28,260 nucleotides of DNA, from the NCBI GenBank assembly GCA_964454675.1, contig CAYVUB010000035.1, positions 1 to 28,260 on the forward strand, given 5' to 3'. Both the position numbers and the translations under genes were made by a program. This document shows positions 16,498 through 27,256 of this stretch, piece after piece; positions within the stretch are counted from its first letter, which is position 1, and each line of letters opens with the position of its first letter. The stretch is from CAYVUB01 sp964454675. Its GTDB lineage: Bacteria; Bacteroidota; Bacteroidia; Flavobacteriales; Flavobacteriaceae. Under the pieces are notes generated by a model, which did no database searches, had not been told where the DNA came from, and saw nothing but the letters and a program-made list of their open reading frames with translations.

Positions 16498-17475
16498 TTA
16501 AAACTTGTTTATCTTGCTTGTCGTACACGGACAATCGCTTATATCCTGCAAAAAGTCAAAACCTATGGTTACCATGTGTGTCCCGGAATTATATCCTGCA
16601 AGGTTGTTCATGGTAATTTGATAAGAATATGCAAAGTATATTTTTGATTTCATAACCCCAAACATAGGCCCGATATTCAACGGTTTTAAAAACTGGTCAT
16701 TAAGAAACCTGTAGGATACTCCTGCCCAATAATAATCGTCTCCTTTGGTGTATTTCCGGTATTTAAAATTAAGGTCTGTTGATGAACGCTTGTCGCTTCC
16801 AAACATCTGGTAAAACACAGAAGGTTCGTATTCTACATTTTTATTGGCATTACTTTTTATAACATATCCTGAATAGATTTGATAATTCATGAGCTGGTTT
16901 GGCTCAAATCCGTGAAAATCATCTACATCTTTTTTAAGAATATTATTGGCATTAAAACTCAAGTAAAACTCTTTGTATCTGTATAAAGCACCCACATCAA
17001 AGTTATTGTTTGAAATAGCTCTGTCATCTGTAATACTCGGGTCAACTATCGGGATTTCATAAGTAGGCTGAAAGTTATGAATATCGATTTTAAAATTGTT
17101 GATGTTATACGAAATACCAAACGACAAATATTGTTTTGTATAATAATCAAGAACCAAATGATGGGCAAATGAAAATTTAACACCTTTTTGCCGTGTATTT
17201 CCATTCTTGTCATTATAGGCAGACAACCCAACGCCCGAACGGTTTGATATTCTCATATCGACATAAACCGATTGGTTGTCGGGTGCATCTTTAATACCTA
17301 CCCATTGTGTCAAACCATTGGCTCTAATCCTGAGGTTATCGCCAATTCCGGCAAATGTTGGCGAAATCACAAATTCGTTATCTGCCAGATGCTGTGTCCA
17401 GACAGGCAGGTTTAACTCTTGTCCATACGTATATGTGACAACTGCAAAAAGTATATAGTTTAGTATTTTTTTCAT
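16498..17475 (-). CDS. PorP/SprF-family T9SS membrane protein
   Basis: About 325 residues from the ATG at 17475, chosen because it gives a clean signal peptide (residues 1-18, MKKILNYILFAVVTYTYG); the longer frame begins at a TTG at 17493. Family features: QELNLPVWTQHLADNEFVISPTFAG near the N-terminus (the PorP/SprF PxxTQYxxNxxxxNPAxAG-like block, here modified), alternating beta-strands of an outer-membrane barrel and a final GFDFLQDI strand. SprF in F. johnsoniae is needed for delivery of SprB to the surface, and sprB-like genes are regularly followed by a dedicated sprF-like gene. Here it follows the giant adhesin by ~40 bp, so its partner is almost certainly that adhesin. A short C-terminal tail with a CPC motif is unusual. 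Confidence 0.88.
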   Translation of the reverse strand: MKKILNYILFAVVTYTYGQELNLPVWTQHLADNEFVISPTFAGIGDNLRIRANGLTQWVGIKDAPDNQSVYVDMRISNRSGVGLSAYNDKNGNTRQKGVKFSFAHHLVLDYYTKQYLSFGISYNINNFKIDIHNFQPTYEIPIVDPSITDDRAISNNNFDVGALYRYKEFYLSFNANNILKKDVDDFHGFEPNQLMNYQIYSGYVIKSNANKNVEYEPSVFYQMFGSDKRSSTDLNFKYRKYTKGDDYYWAGVSYRFLNDQFLKPLNIGPMFGVMKSKIYFAYSYQITMNNLAGYNSGTHMVTIGFDFLQDISDCPCTTSKINKF

Positions 17476-17515
17476 GTGAGTGCTATTTATCAATTAGTGC
17501 TACTTTTTGGATATG

Positions 17516-20500
17516 TTATCTGTAAAGCGTGAAATGACCTACAAAATCTTTATTGTTTGTAGTGCTGTTAAGCCTTACCACATACCAGTAATCCCCTGTA
17601 GGAAGTTCTTGATTGTTATACCTGCCATCCCAATAGCCGCCTGCACGGTAGGTTGCTATTTTACGGCCATATCTGTCAAAAATGTCAAATTCCAGATTCG
17701 GATAGTTATGAGCACATCCCGGCGCCCATACATCACTTACGCCGTCACCATTTGGTGTAAAATAATTAGGAATACAGATATCTATAAACTCCATAGTAAT
17801 AGTAGCTGTAGCCGTACAGCCGCTGCTGTCGGTAACAATTACCGTATGAGTACCTGTGTAAGTGATAACAAATACATTGGTATTACCATAATCTGCACCA
17901 TTAAACGTATATTGGTAACCGCCTGTACCACCGGCAGCTATTGCTATTATTTCATTAAGATTACCTTCCTGCAACACCAGAGTTAGCGGTTGGTATTCGG
18001 TAATATCAAAGAAACCGGTAGTTTGAACACAACCGTTGGTATGTCTTACATCAATATAATTATCAAATCCCGGAGGCACATTTGTAAACACATTACTTGT
18101 TTGGTATGCACCACCATTCAATGAATAATCCAAATCTTCAAGGTTAATATTTCCTTCAACAGTTACGGTAACTACATTTTCTGTTGCATTATTGACACAA
18201 GCGTATTCAACAGCTACAAGCGGCGTGATGCTTACAGATTCAGGGAAGGTGATATTCCATTCAGATTCACAGCCTTCACTGTCACGTACATAAACAATAT
18301 GGTCACCACCGCCTAAGCCTGTAAAATCAAATTGAGTCTGTCCTGCTGCACCTTGAGTGTAAGTTCCGTTATAATCATCCAAACTTACACTATACGGTAG
18401 GGTTCCTCCTGAAATTTCAATACTGAATTCTCCATCGGCATCACCTTCACAAAGTTCAGGGAACAATGAATCGGCAACAATAGATATCAATACGGGCGTA
18501 GGTTCTGCAATTGTGAAATTATATGTTAAATAACAACCCAAAACATCCTGAACAATCACATCGTAAGTTCCCGGTGCCAGATTTTCAAATATATTGGTAT
18601 CAAAAAACTGATTTAACTGTGGCGAAATAGCATACTGGATAGTTCCTGTACCACCGGAAGCGATGATTTCCAACAATCCGTTATCGCCTCCAAAACAAGT
18701 TACATCACTTACATTGAATGTTGCTTCAAGCGGTGCCTGAGGCTGCGTGATATGTATTGGTAAGGACACAGCTTCACAATCTCCACTCACAACTCTCACA
18801 ACATAAGTACCGGCAACAAGTTCTGTAAATATTCCCGGAGTATTTTGAACAGCCGTAATCGGGTTACCCAATGTATCTTCAAGTATATAGATATAGTTAC
18901 CCAATCCGCCTTGTGCCGTTGCAATAATATCACCTGTATTATCGCCTACACAGTTAATCGATGGATTGTTTGACGTTAAATTAAGAATCAATGCCGGAAG
19001 CGGGTCAATCGTTATTTCATTGGAAACAGTTGCAACACAGCCATTGGCATCTCTTACATAATAGGCATACGTTCCTGCAGATACAGGGAATGTTGTTGAG
19101 GATGTAAACGACCCTAAAACCGTTGTAAAATTACTGTTTACGCTATATTGATATGGGCCTGTTCCGCCGGAAGCATTCAATGTAAGTGTTGCCTGAGTTA
19201 AACACGTTTGTGTTGTAGCGAGACCGAGACTCGCTTCAATAGCTGTAGGTTCTGATATAACGATATTCAATGATGTCAATTCACAGTTTAATCCATCTGT
19301 AATAGTAACCGTGTAAGTGCCTGCACCAAGGTTTGAAAATACCGGTGATGTTTGTGGTCCTGAGGAGCTTGTCACAGGTAAAATGGTATTAAGCGTATAA
19401 ATGTAATTACTGCCTTGTCCGCCTGTAACATTACTTACGGTTATTGACGCATTCTGATCGCCAAAACACGCTAACAACGTTGTATTTGGTGTAAATACGG
19501 CATCAATTGGGGCTGGCTCATCAAGTACAATACTTGCAGATTCTATACATCCGCCGGCATCCATAACATTTACGGTGTAACTGCCTGACGGTAACCCTGC
19601 AAATGTCCCGTTAGCAGAATACGCCACAGTTGCAGCTCCTGTCAATTCATATTGATAACCGCCTGAACCGCCGCCGGCAATGGCAACAATAGTACCTTGA
19701 TTATTATCACAGGTTACATTTGATGCTTCTGAAACCGCAAGCGTTAATGGTGACGGTGGAGACACTATTGTTACAACATTGGAAGTTGCAGCACAAAACG
19801 GACTGTCTGTAGCTGTAACAACAACGGTGTAATTACCGGCCGGCAATCCCGATACCAATTGTGGATTAACCGTTGTAGAAGCATTAACAACACCACTTAC
19901 AGGAGTTCCTGAACCATCAATAACCTGATATGTGTAATTGCCTGTATAACCGGTAACATTGATTTCCAATTCGCCGGTAATATCGCCAAAACAAGATATA
20001 GCCGTAACTGCCGCTGCGGTAACATCAATAGTATCATAAGGCGCAATCGTAATGGCGGCTGTTGTTATATAACATCCGGTATCAACATCATTCACCTGAA
20101 AATAATAATCGCCCGGACTTGTCACACTGAACACATTTGATGTTTGAGTAGCCGTATCCGGAAGCATTTGATAGGTAAAATTACCCGAACCACCGGTAAC
20201 GATGATTTCCACGGTTCCTGTTGCATTACAATCAACAGGTGATGTAATTGTGACGGCAGCCAATGTTAATTCCGGTAACGGATTAACAATAACGGTGCTG
20301 GTTGCAACACATCCGTTGGCATCCTGTACATATACAGTTATAGTCTGAACACTTCCTGTATCGATAATATCAAACGTATTTACAGCAAAATAGTTAGCAC
20401 CGTTTATACTGTAAGTATATGGAGCCGTTCCGCCGGTTTCTGTAATAGTTATAGTTGAAACGTTAACCGAATTGTTTATATCACAGGCAAAATCTGTTGC

Positions 20501-23500
20501 TGTTCCTGAAACTTCCAGAAGATTTGGTTCACCAATGGTTACATTTTCAACAGCTACACATTCTCTGCCCGAATTTACCTGAACGGTATAAGTTCCTGCA
20601 GCTAATCCTGTAAACACGTTTGATGTTTGTGCAGGGATTACTATAGGCGCAATAATCTCATAAGTATAAACCGGATTATCATTACCCGGAAGCAGGTTTA
20701 CGGTAATTATACCGTCACTTCCCGCATTACAGCTTACATCAGAAACCAGCGTAGTAAATGTAACAGGTGTTGCGGCATCTACCTCAACCAATACATCTTC
20801 GGTACATAATGTCACCGTATCAGTAATAGTAACTGTATAAGTTCCCGAAGGTACTCCGGTAAATACATTCCCTGTTAATATGATTGATGCAGGATTAGGG
20901 CTTATAGCATAACTATAATTGCCTGTACCACCTGTACCTGTAACGGCAATGACACCATCATCATTGGTGCAGCTTGGCAATGCGGTTACTGCCGGTGTTA
21001 ATCCTAAAGGTGCTTCAATATCAACAGTTACAAGGTTTCTGCAACCATTAGCATCCATCACTTCAATAGTATGAGTTCCCGATGAAAGATTTGATATGGT
21101 AAACGGTGCTGTTTGTGTTTGAAAAGCTCCACCGTTAATACTGTAACTATATGGCGCTATTCCGGCAGATGTTAAAACCACGTCTATCTCAAAAGCACCT
21201 TCAACAGCTGTACATTGATTGGTTACAGACGCCGCAATAACAGGTGAAGCATCCATTGGCAGCACTGCAACCGGCGATGAAACGATACAACCGTAAGCAT
21301 CCATAGTATGTACATAATAACTTCCCGCATCCAGATTAAATACATTTGCAGATGCCCAATTCGGGTCTGTTGCAAGCGGTGATGCCGGAGTTGTTGTTAT
21401 TTGATACTGATATGGTGCTGTCCCGTCGTGGGCAACCGCACTGATAACTCCCGAATTCGGATTGCAATTGGCATTTTGATTAACTGAAACCGTTAAACTT
21501 AAAGGAATAGCAGACTCAGTAATATTGAAAGGAGCGGTCACAATACCGCAACCTGTATTTGGTCCTGAAGTTTCACTTATCAGCACATAATAATTACCAA
21601 AAGGCAGCGGTCCTAAATCTGAAACCGTTAATGTGCCACCCGCAGGAACAATCCCTGCACCACTAACACCTGTGGTTATTTGTGACAGCGAATCAAATAT
21701 TTCATAAGTAACCGTAGTTGTAGCCGCATAAACACTGTTTATTGTAAAGGTCACATTACCATCGGCACTTCCGTTACATGTAATGTTATTGGCTGTTACA
21801 GCAGTTGCTGTTAATGATGAGTTTGTTGGTATTGAAGTGGTTGCCGGCTCATAATATGTACAATTTGTTGATGCATCATATACAATAAAGGTATAGAGAA
21901 CATCCGGTGTTAAACCTGTAAATGTTGCCGACTGGCTTCCCGGTGAATCCTCAGGAATCCACGATCCCGGCGGATTTGGATATACCGATATGGAGCCTTG
22001 ATAAATACTGAAGAAGAAAGGTCCGGCACTACTCAACGTTGAACCCACACTTACAACAGCTTCACCACCTGTAAGACAATCTACGGTAGTGGTAATATCA
22101 ATATCCAAATCTGTTGGCGGTGATGCTACTAATACATTTTGAATCAATACCGAACATCCGTTGGCATCAACCACATTTATCTGGTACAGACCAAAATCAA
22201 CCACATCAAAACTTACAGAGGTTGAACCGGTTGCATTAAGCTCTGCATTTGAATAACCGTTGGTACCGGTTACAAAATAATTATAAGGAGCCACACCACC
22301 CGTAACACCATCAACAATAATAGAACCTTGCGAAATTCCACTTGCCGAGCATGTAATATCCACAGAGTGGTAATCTACTAAAATAGCACCGGGCTCACTT
22401 ATGGTAATCGTTTCCGTTGCTGTACAAAATCTTGCATCGGTTACGGTAATGGTATAAGTTCCCGCAGGCAACCCGGATGTTTGTGTTCCGTAGTTTACAC
22501 CTGTAGTATCATTATTTACATTAATAACAAAAGGCGGCGTTCCTGTGGTTGTATCTATAGTAACCTGAATTGCACCATTGGTATCACCATGACATAAAAC
22601 AGGCTGCGTTTGAACCACCATGCTTATAGCCGGCGGCGTAATAGGATTAACTGTAATAATTCCTGATTGTGCTATACAACCTTGAGCATCTTCAATCTGA
22701 AACTGATACGTTCCTGCTGTTCCCACAGCATAAACAAACGGAGAACCTGTTGCACCCAATGACGTATATGCACCGCCATTAACAGACACTGAATACGTAA
22801 ATGGTGCATATCCGCCCGATATTGTTCCGGTAATTACGGCATCGGGCGAAGCCGTACAATCCAAATCTTCGGTCAATACTGTACTTACCGACAATTGCGG
22901 CGCAATAGTTTCTGCAGATAATGTTACGGTACAACCATAAGCATCCCTAACAGTTATGGTATAAACACCCGGTATTAATCCGCTGAATATATTGCTACTT
23001 TGATAAGCACTTCCGTTAATACTGTACTCGTAAGGTGCTTGTCCGGTAGTTACCGTAACTTCAACAGAAGCTCCGGTTGTCGTATTATAACAAAAATCTG
23101 ATGTTGCATTTATTGAAGCTGTAACAGCATCGGGTGTATGGAGATTAAATGTTTCTGTTACAGTACATCCGTTTAAATCTGTTACTGTTACTGTATAAGT
23201 TCCGTCTTGTGATAATCCCGTAAATACATTGCCTGATTGCCCCGGAAGCACTGTACCGTCAGGCAATGTCAAACTGTAAGTATTTGTTCCCCAACCACCG
23301 GTAGCATTAACCGTAACACTTCCGTCAGTTAAACAAGTAACAGGATTTACATCTGTCGTAATTTCCAAAACCGCTGACGGACTATTAATAATTACAGCCG
23401 TTGTTGCTTCGCAATTACTTACAACATCTCGCACTACAATTATATAAGTACCGGCAGCCAATCCGTTTAACGTTAAAGGAGAGGTTCCTGTATTTGAAGC

Positions 23501-26500
23501 ACCACCGTTTATGGTATATGTAAAGTTTGCTGAGCCCGAAACCGTAAATTGAGCCGTACCGTCGGCAGCACCAAAACATGAAATATCACTGATAACTTGT
23601 CCGGTAACTGTTACAGGCTCTAAAGGTGCAATAGTATAAGACTCACTATACGTACACTCGTTGGCATCACGCACCTGAAACGTGTAAGTTCCCGGAGCTA
23701 ATCCGGAAAACACATTGGACGTTTGATACGCTGTTACCGCCGATGCCGGAGCCGTGATTTGATACTCTAAAGGCGCTATACCTCCTGTTGTTCCTGTGAT
23801 AGTTACTGTTGATGTATTATCCGGACAGGTTAAAGGCGTACTGCTGAATGTTAAGTCAGTAGGCGGAATCAAAGATTCAATGGTTATTTGGTTTGTATTT
23901 TCATAACATCCGCTTGCATCCTGAATGGTGACAATATAAGTTCCGTTTGATAAACCTGTAAATATATTTCCCGATTGGAAGTTTACACCATCAATACTAT
24001 ACGTATAAGGAGCTGTTCCGCCCGATACATTTGTAACGGTAATTGTTCCGCCGGAAGTACAGGTGTATGGTGCTGTCAATTCAGCAGTTCCTACAATAGA
24101 ATCTGCTTGAGAAATGGTTACTGTTTGCGGGTCTGTAACACATACTGATGACCCATAGGCATATTGTACTACCACCTGATAATCACCGGCCGGAAGCCCT
24201 GCAAATACTGATGAATTAACAAATGTTGTGCCGCCGTCTATACTGTATTGCAATGTATTCCCATTGGCATTTGTAACGTTTATGGTAATGGTTCCCGAAT
24301 TTGCATCGGTACACAAAATATCTGTTGCGGTACTATTAAATTGCGGCGCAGGCACAGCTTCAACCGTTAATGATGTATTGGCAACACAGTTATTGGAATC
24401 AATTACCATTATTTCATAAAGCCCCGGAGCTGTTATCTCAAATTCCGGTACTGTTTGAAAATCGGTAGTGCTGTTGACAAAATAAAAATAAGGTGGTGTC
24501 CCGCCAACCGGATAGATGGTAATTTGCCCATACACACAGGTTAACGGCGCTGTTAACGCCGCTGTTACCGTAAGTAAAGGCGGCTCAATGATTTCGATAG
24601 TTTCGGTATGGGTACAGCCATCTTCTGTTGAAACATTTACGGTATATGTTCCCGGATTCAGGTTTTCAAATACATAATTGTTTTCGGTGATTGGGCCTAC
24701 GCTGTTTACCAATGTCGCGCCGCTGTATATTGAAAAGAAATACTGAGGGTCGGCATCATTTGCTGCCAGATAAACATTTCCTTTACCATCATGGCAAAGC
24801 GGTTGTGAGATATTGACAGATGCCGTAAAATTGCGTTCTCTTATCTGAACATCGGGCACAGTAAATATACATGGATTTGTCGGAACATCAATTTGTCTGA
24901 TATACGCCGTATAAATGCCCGGAACCGTAACCGAAAACACATTACCTGACTGGTACGTCACGCCATCCAGACTATATTCATATCCTGACGGAACACCACC
25001 AACCGTAATGCTTCCGGGAGTATCACAAACAATATCTGTTGCCGATACATTGGGGTTTAATAAATTCTGATAAACATTAAAGTAAAACCGGTTAAAACAG
25101 CCACCGGAATAATTGATGGTCAACCGGAATTGCCCTGCGGCATTGGCTGTAAAATTAGGTCCTGTTCCAACCTGATTCCATGTGCAATCTGAGCTTTCAT
25201 TGGCACAATCAGGATTGGAAACCGCCGCACAGCTTGACTCGTCCAATTGCTCCCAAATAATAGAAGATACACCCGAGATATTGGTTACAATTTCTCTAAA
25301 ATCGTTTCCGCCACATAAGAAAATAAGCGGCAATAATTTTCCGTCGTTAGGACATGTAACCACCTCATCAGCAAAAGGAATTACCGGATTTGGTATATTT
25401 CCGCCAAAAAGTGTCACATTAAATACCTGGTCTATGGATTGACAAGGTGCCGTAGCCGTATTATGAACATAGTATGTACCTGTCGTTGTTACCGTAATTG
25501 TTTGTGTAGTTCCAATTACAGGGCTTCCTGTTGGGCTTGTTGACCAAGAATAGGCATCATAGCCGTTGGCTGCCGTTAACTGAACACTCGAACCGCAAAG
25601 AATGATATTTTCTTCAAAGGTACAATCGTCCAAATCTGCCAGAAAATTGGTAGCCTGAGGTGTAATTAAACAGCCCGTATTACTGCTGTAACTCGGGTCG
25701 TCGGTAATGATGAAATTCGGATTAAAAAATCCGTTATAAGTTGCAAAAGCCTGATTGGTTATAATATTTGAACATGCATCTGCCAGCTGGTTGCAGGTTT
25801 CCACGGTCATAACCTCAATCCGTATTTCATAAACGGGGTCATTTTCTTCAACAAGATAATCTGCAATATTGAAAATAAGCTCTCGTGTTACAGGGTTATA
25901 GCTGGAAACTGTAACGCCGGGCGGCAACACTAAATCTTCGGGATAATTAAATATGATGTTTATAGGAAGAATGTCGCGTATTTGAAAGTTTGTCGCATTA
26001 TCATTTCCTACATTTTGAAAACCAATAACATAATTTAACGGGTGCGACAATCCTATGGTTTGCCCGCCAATATCATTGCCCATATCATCCTCTACAATTT
26101 TTGTAAGTACAATATTGGGTTCTATAATTTCAACAGCAAAAGCGAAAAAATACTGAAAGTACACATCCTGATTACTTTCCAACCGTACAACCGCCGATGT
26201 CGCATCATTGGCTATGACCGTATTTCCGGGATTGGGAACCACCATAACTCCTGTATCAAAACCCAATGTATTGGTACTGTTTGGGTTTCTGTTATTAACC
26301 GGTGTTGCACTTAACTGTGTTACCGAGCTGTTAAAGAAATTATTTGCCGGTCTGTCTGCTGCCGACAGCGGTATGCCGTTAAGCAACATACGGTCATTTT
26401 GAATTGGCTTATCGCCTTCAAGAGCTGCAAAGGCAAAATTTGCTCTTACAGGTGCCGGCGCAGGAATGGTGCGGAATCCTGAAATGGGAACATCTGTATT

Positions 26501-27175
26501 TACCGAGCTGCTTATGGCACTAAAACCGTCAAAACTGGTAATCGATTTTCCCGGTAATGTCGGGTCTTCGTACACCACAAAAAGCGACCAGCCTGCCGAA
26601 TATCCCGTACCGTTGTATGGACTGAAATTTGCCGTTAACCCTTGTGCACTTGACACATTGGCAACTGTATAAGTTCCTAAATTGTTGGCTAAACCCGTGA
26701 CAATATCTGTAACATCGGCATAACAGGAATAAGGAAAACTATCACCGGTTGCGGTACCGTTGGCGTTATAAATAATAGTTCCTGTGATGTCGTGATAATC
26801 ACCTGCCGGGCCCTTAAATTTTACATTTGTAATTGGTTCACTGCCACTTGTTACTGCGCCCCAATACAATCCTGCATATTTAATTTGATAACAATTAGGA
26901 TTAGGTATTTCCAAATCGGCACTGGTAGAACTAAATGTCGTTGGGTCACCGTCAATATCAATATACTGCATATTTACAAGGTGGTTGTATTGCGAATTGT
27001 TATTGAACGGATCATTGCCGGGACCTAAAATATTGTTTCCTATAAGAACAATATCGCCTCTTATATCCTGATTATATCTGGGCGTAAAAGGCACGTAATT
27101 TTGAGAAAATGATTGCCAACCCAATAGCAGCACTGAAACAATAAGGGCGATTTTGTAAAAAGTAGGCTTTTTCAT
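17516..27175 (-). CDS. Giant SprB-like cell-surface adhesin with T9SS type B sorting domain
   Basis: A 3219-residue protein with a signal peptide (1-25, ending QSFSQ). An N-terminal region (~26-350, with YAGLYWGAV) recurs in large flavobacterial gliding-associated proteins. A DUF11-like beta-sandwich (~355-510) and Ig/PKD-like segments with many Cys (~520-705) follow. Residues ~708-3130 hold about 29 SprB-type repeats, and residues ~3131-3219 form a CHU_C type B sorting domain (NYFTPNGDGVSDVW, FDIFDRYGRKI, WDGRYNNQELPTGDYWYVV, ending HFTLYR). It should be exported by Sec, then by the T9SS, and displayed as a filament. By SprB precedent it would act in gliding or surface attachment. It lies between a coiled-coil/SPOR-like gene and a sprF-like gene. 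It is about half the size of F. johnsoniae SprB, so it may be SprB itself or a paralogous adhesin. Confidence 0.93.
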   Translation of the reverse strand: MKKPTFYKIALIVSVLLLGWQSFSQNYVPFTPRYNQDIRGDIVLIGNNILGPGNDPFNNNSQYNHLVNMQYIDIDGDPTTFSSTSADLEIPNPNCYQIKYAGLYWGAVTSGSEPITNVKFKGPAGDYHDITGTIIYNANGTATGDSFPYSCYADVTDIVTGLANNLGTYTVANVSSAQGLTANFSPYNGTGYSAGWSLFVVYEDPTLPGKSITSFDGFSAISSSVNTDVPISGFRTIPAPAPVRANFAFAALEGDKPIQNDRMLLNGIPLSAADRPANNFFNSSVTQLSATPVNNRNPNSTNTLGFDTGVMVVPNPGNTVIANDATSAVVRLESNQDVYFQYFFAFAVEIIEPNIVLTKIVEDDMGNDIGGQTIGLSHPLNYVIGFQNVGNDNATNFQIRDILPINIIFNYPEDLVLPPGVTVSSYNPVTRELIFNIADYLVEENDPVYEIRIEVMTVETCNQLADACSNIITNQAFATYNGFFNPNFIITDDPSYSSNTGCLITPQATNFLADLDDCTFEENIILCGSSVQLTAANGYDAYSWSTSPTGSPVIGTTQTITVTTTGTYYVHNTATAPCQSIDQVFNVTLFGGNIPNPVIPFADEVVTCPNDGKLLPLIFLCGGNDFREIVTNISGVSSIIWEQLDESSCAAVSNPDCANESSDCTWNQVGTGPNFTANAAGQFRLTINYSGGCFNRFYFNVYQNLLNPNVSATDIVCDTPGSITVGGVPSGYEYSLDGVTYQSGNVFSVTVPGIYTAYIRQIDVPTNPCIFTVPDVQIRERNFTASVNISQPLCHDGKGNVYLAANDADPQYFFSIYSGATLVNSVGPITENNYVFENLNPGTYTVNVSTEDGCTHTETIEIIEPPLLTVTAALTAPLTCVYGQITIYPVGGTPPYFYFVNSTTDFQTVPEFEITAPGLYEIMVIDSNNCVANTSLTVEAVPAPQFNSTATDILCTDANSGTITINVTNANGNTLQYSIDGGTTFVNSSVFAGLPAGDYQVVVQYAYGSSVCVTDPQTVTISQADSIVGTAELTAPYTCTSGGTITVTNVSGGTAPYTYSIDGVNFQSGNIFTGLSNGTYIVTIQDASGCYENTNQITIESLIPPTDLTFSSTPLTCPDNTSTVTITGTTGGIAPLEYQITAPASAVTAYQTSNVFSGLAPGTYTFQVRDANECTYSESYTIAPLEPVTVTGQVISDISCFGAADGTAQFTVSGSANFTYTINGGASNTGTSPLTLNGLAAGTYIIVVRDVVSNCEATTAVIINSPSAVLEITTDVNPVTCLTDGSVTVNATGGWGTNTYSLTLPDGTVLPGQSGNVFTGLSQDGTYTVTVTDLNGCTVTETFNLHTPDAVTASINATSDFCYNTTTGASVEVTVTTGQAPYEYSINGSAYQSSNIFSGLIPGVYTITVRDAYGCTVTLSAETIAPQLSVSTVLTEDLDCTASPDAVITGTISGGYAPFTYSVSVNGGAYTSLGATGSPFVYAVGTAGTYQFQIEDAQGCIAQSGIITVNPITPPAISMVVQTQPVLCHGDTNGAIQVTIDTTTGTPPFVINVNNDTTGVNYGTQTSGLPAGTYTITVTDARFCTATETITISEPGAILVDYHSVDITCSASGISQGSIIVDGVTGGVAPYNYFVTGTNGYSNAELNATGSTSVSFDVVDFGLYQINVVDANGCSVLIQNVLVASPPTDLDIDITTTVDCLTGGEAVVSVGSTLSSAGPFFFSIYQGSISVYPNPPGSWIPEDSPGSQSATFTGLTPDVLYTFIVYDASTNCTYYEPATTSIPTNSSLTATAVTANNITCNGSADGNVTFTINSVYAATTTVTYEIFDSLSQITTGVSGAGIVPAGGTLTVSDLGPLPFGNYYVLISETSGPNTGCGIVTAPFNITESAIPLSLTVSVNQNANCNPNSGVISAVAHDGTAPYQYQITTTPASPLATDPNWASANVFNLDAGSYYVHTMDAYGCIVSSPVAVLPMDASPVIAASVTNQCTAVEGAFEIDVVLTSAGIAPYSYSINGGAFQTQTAPFTISNLSSGTHTIEVMDANGCRNLVTVDIEAPLGLTPAVTALPSCTNDDGVIAVTGTGGTGNYSYAISPNPASIILTGNVFTGVPSGTYTVTITDTVTLCTEDVLVEVDAATPVTFTTLVSDVSCNAGSDGIITVNLLPGNDNPVYTYEIIAPIVIPAQTSNVFTGLAAGTYTVQVNSGRECVAVENVTIGEPNLLEVSGTATDFACDINNSVNVSTITITETGGTAPYTYSINGANYFAVNTFDIIDTGSVQTITVYVQDANGCVATSTVIVNPLPELTLAAVTITSPVDCNATGTVEIIVTGGSGNFTYQMLPDTATQTSNVFSVTSPGDYYFQVNDVDTGCYITTAAITIAPYDTIDVTAAAVTAISCFGDITGELEINVTGYTGNYTYQVIDGSGTPVSGVVNASTTVNPQLVSGLPAGNYTVVVTATDSPFCAATSNVVTIVSPPSPLTLAVSEASNVTCDNNQGTIVAIAGGGSGGYQYELTGAATVAYSANGTFAGLPSGSYTVNVMDAGGCIESASIVLDEPAPIDAVFTPNTTLLACFGDQNASITVSNVTGGQGSNYIYTLNTILPVTSSSGPQTSPVFSNLGAGTYTVTITDGLNCELTSLNIVISEPTAIEASLGLATTQTCLTQATLTLNASGGTGPYQYSVNSNFTTVLGSFTSSTTFPVSAGTYAYYVRDANGCVATVSNEITIDPLPALILNLTSNNPSINCVGDNTGDIIATAQGGLGNYIYILEDTLGNPITAVQNTPGIFTELVAGTYVVRVVSGDCEAVSLPIHITQPQAPLEATFNVSDVTCFGGDNGLLEIIASGGTGTIQYAISPQLNQFFDTNIFENLAPGTYDVIVQDVLGCYLTYNFTIAEPTPVLISIVADSLFPELCEGDADGEFSIEISGGTLPYSVSLDDYNGTYTQGAAGQTQFDFTGLGGGDHIVYVRDSEGCESEWNITFPESVSITPLVAVEYACVNNATENVVTVTVEGNINLEDLDYSLNGGAYQTSNVFTNVPPGFDNYIDVRHTNGCVQTTGFFDITEYQPLTLVLQEGNLNEIIAIAAGGTGGYQYTFNGADYGNTNVFVITYTGTHTVIVTDSSGCTATATITMEFIDICIPNYFTPNGDGVSDVWAPGCAHNYPNLEFDIFDRYGRKIATYRAGGYWDGRYNNQELPTGDYWYVVRLNSTTNNKDFVGHFTLYR
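17785..25055 (-). repeat. About 29 tandem SprB-type repeats within the adhesin
   Basis: Each unit averages ~83 residues (~250 bp), with an early Cys (ITC, CFG, CNG), a GG-PYxYSI block, a GLxxGTYTVTVxDAxGC block and a final IxxP linker. Divergence between units is high, so no long identical DNA repeats are seen. One early and one late Cys per unit suggest an intradomain disulfide. The last unit (just before the sorting domain, ~17785-17990) lacks the early Cys and begins with a LQEGNLNEI segment instead. Boundaries were drawn by eye; the count may be off by one or two. Confidence 0.8.
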
Positions 27176-27200
27176 GGCGATTAATTTTTTATAAATTTCA

Positions 27201-27228
27201 TTTTCCTGTAAGGGGCATTACAGAAAAA
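27201..27228 (-). other. Short stem-loop upstream of the giant adhesin gene
   Basis: CTGTAA (27206-27211), loop GGGGCA, TTACAG (27218-27223), extended by TTTT/AAAA after one mismatch. It lies in the 81-bp spacer between the coiled-coil protein and the adhesin gene. On the minus strand no U-tract follows, so it may be an mRNA-processing or attenuation element; it could also be chance in AT-rich DNA. Confidence 0.3.
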
Positions 27229-27256
27229 CAGATTAAAATATTAATTATTTACATTT

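Noticed and set aside
17507..17986. 159-codon plus-strand ORF at the 3' end of the adhesin gene
   Set aside because: It is antisense to the CHU_C domain and last repeat, whose minus-strand sequence is clearly coding; its translation shows no family features and an unnatural composition.
17785..25055. CRISPR-like array of spaced repeats
   Set aside because: Periodicity (~250 bp) and divergence fit protein-domain repeats in one open frame; no short identical repeats with unique spacers.
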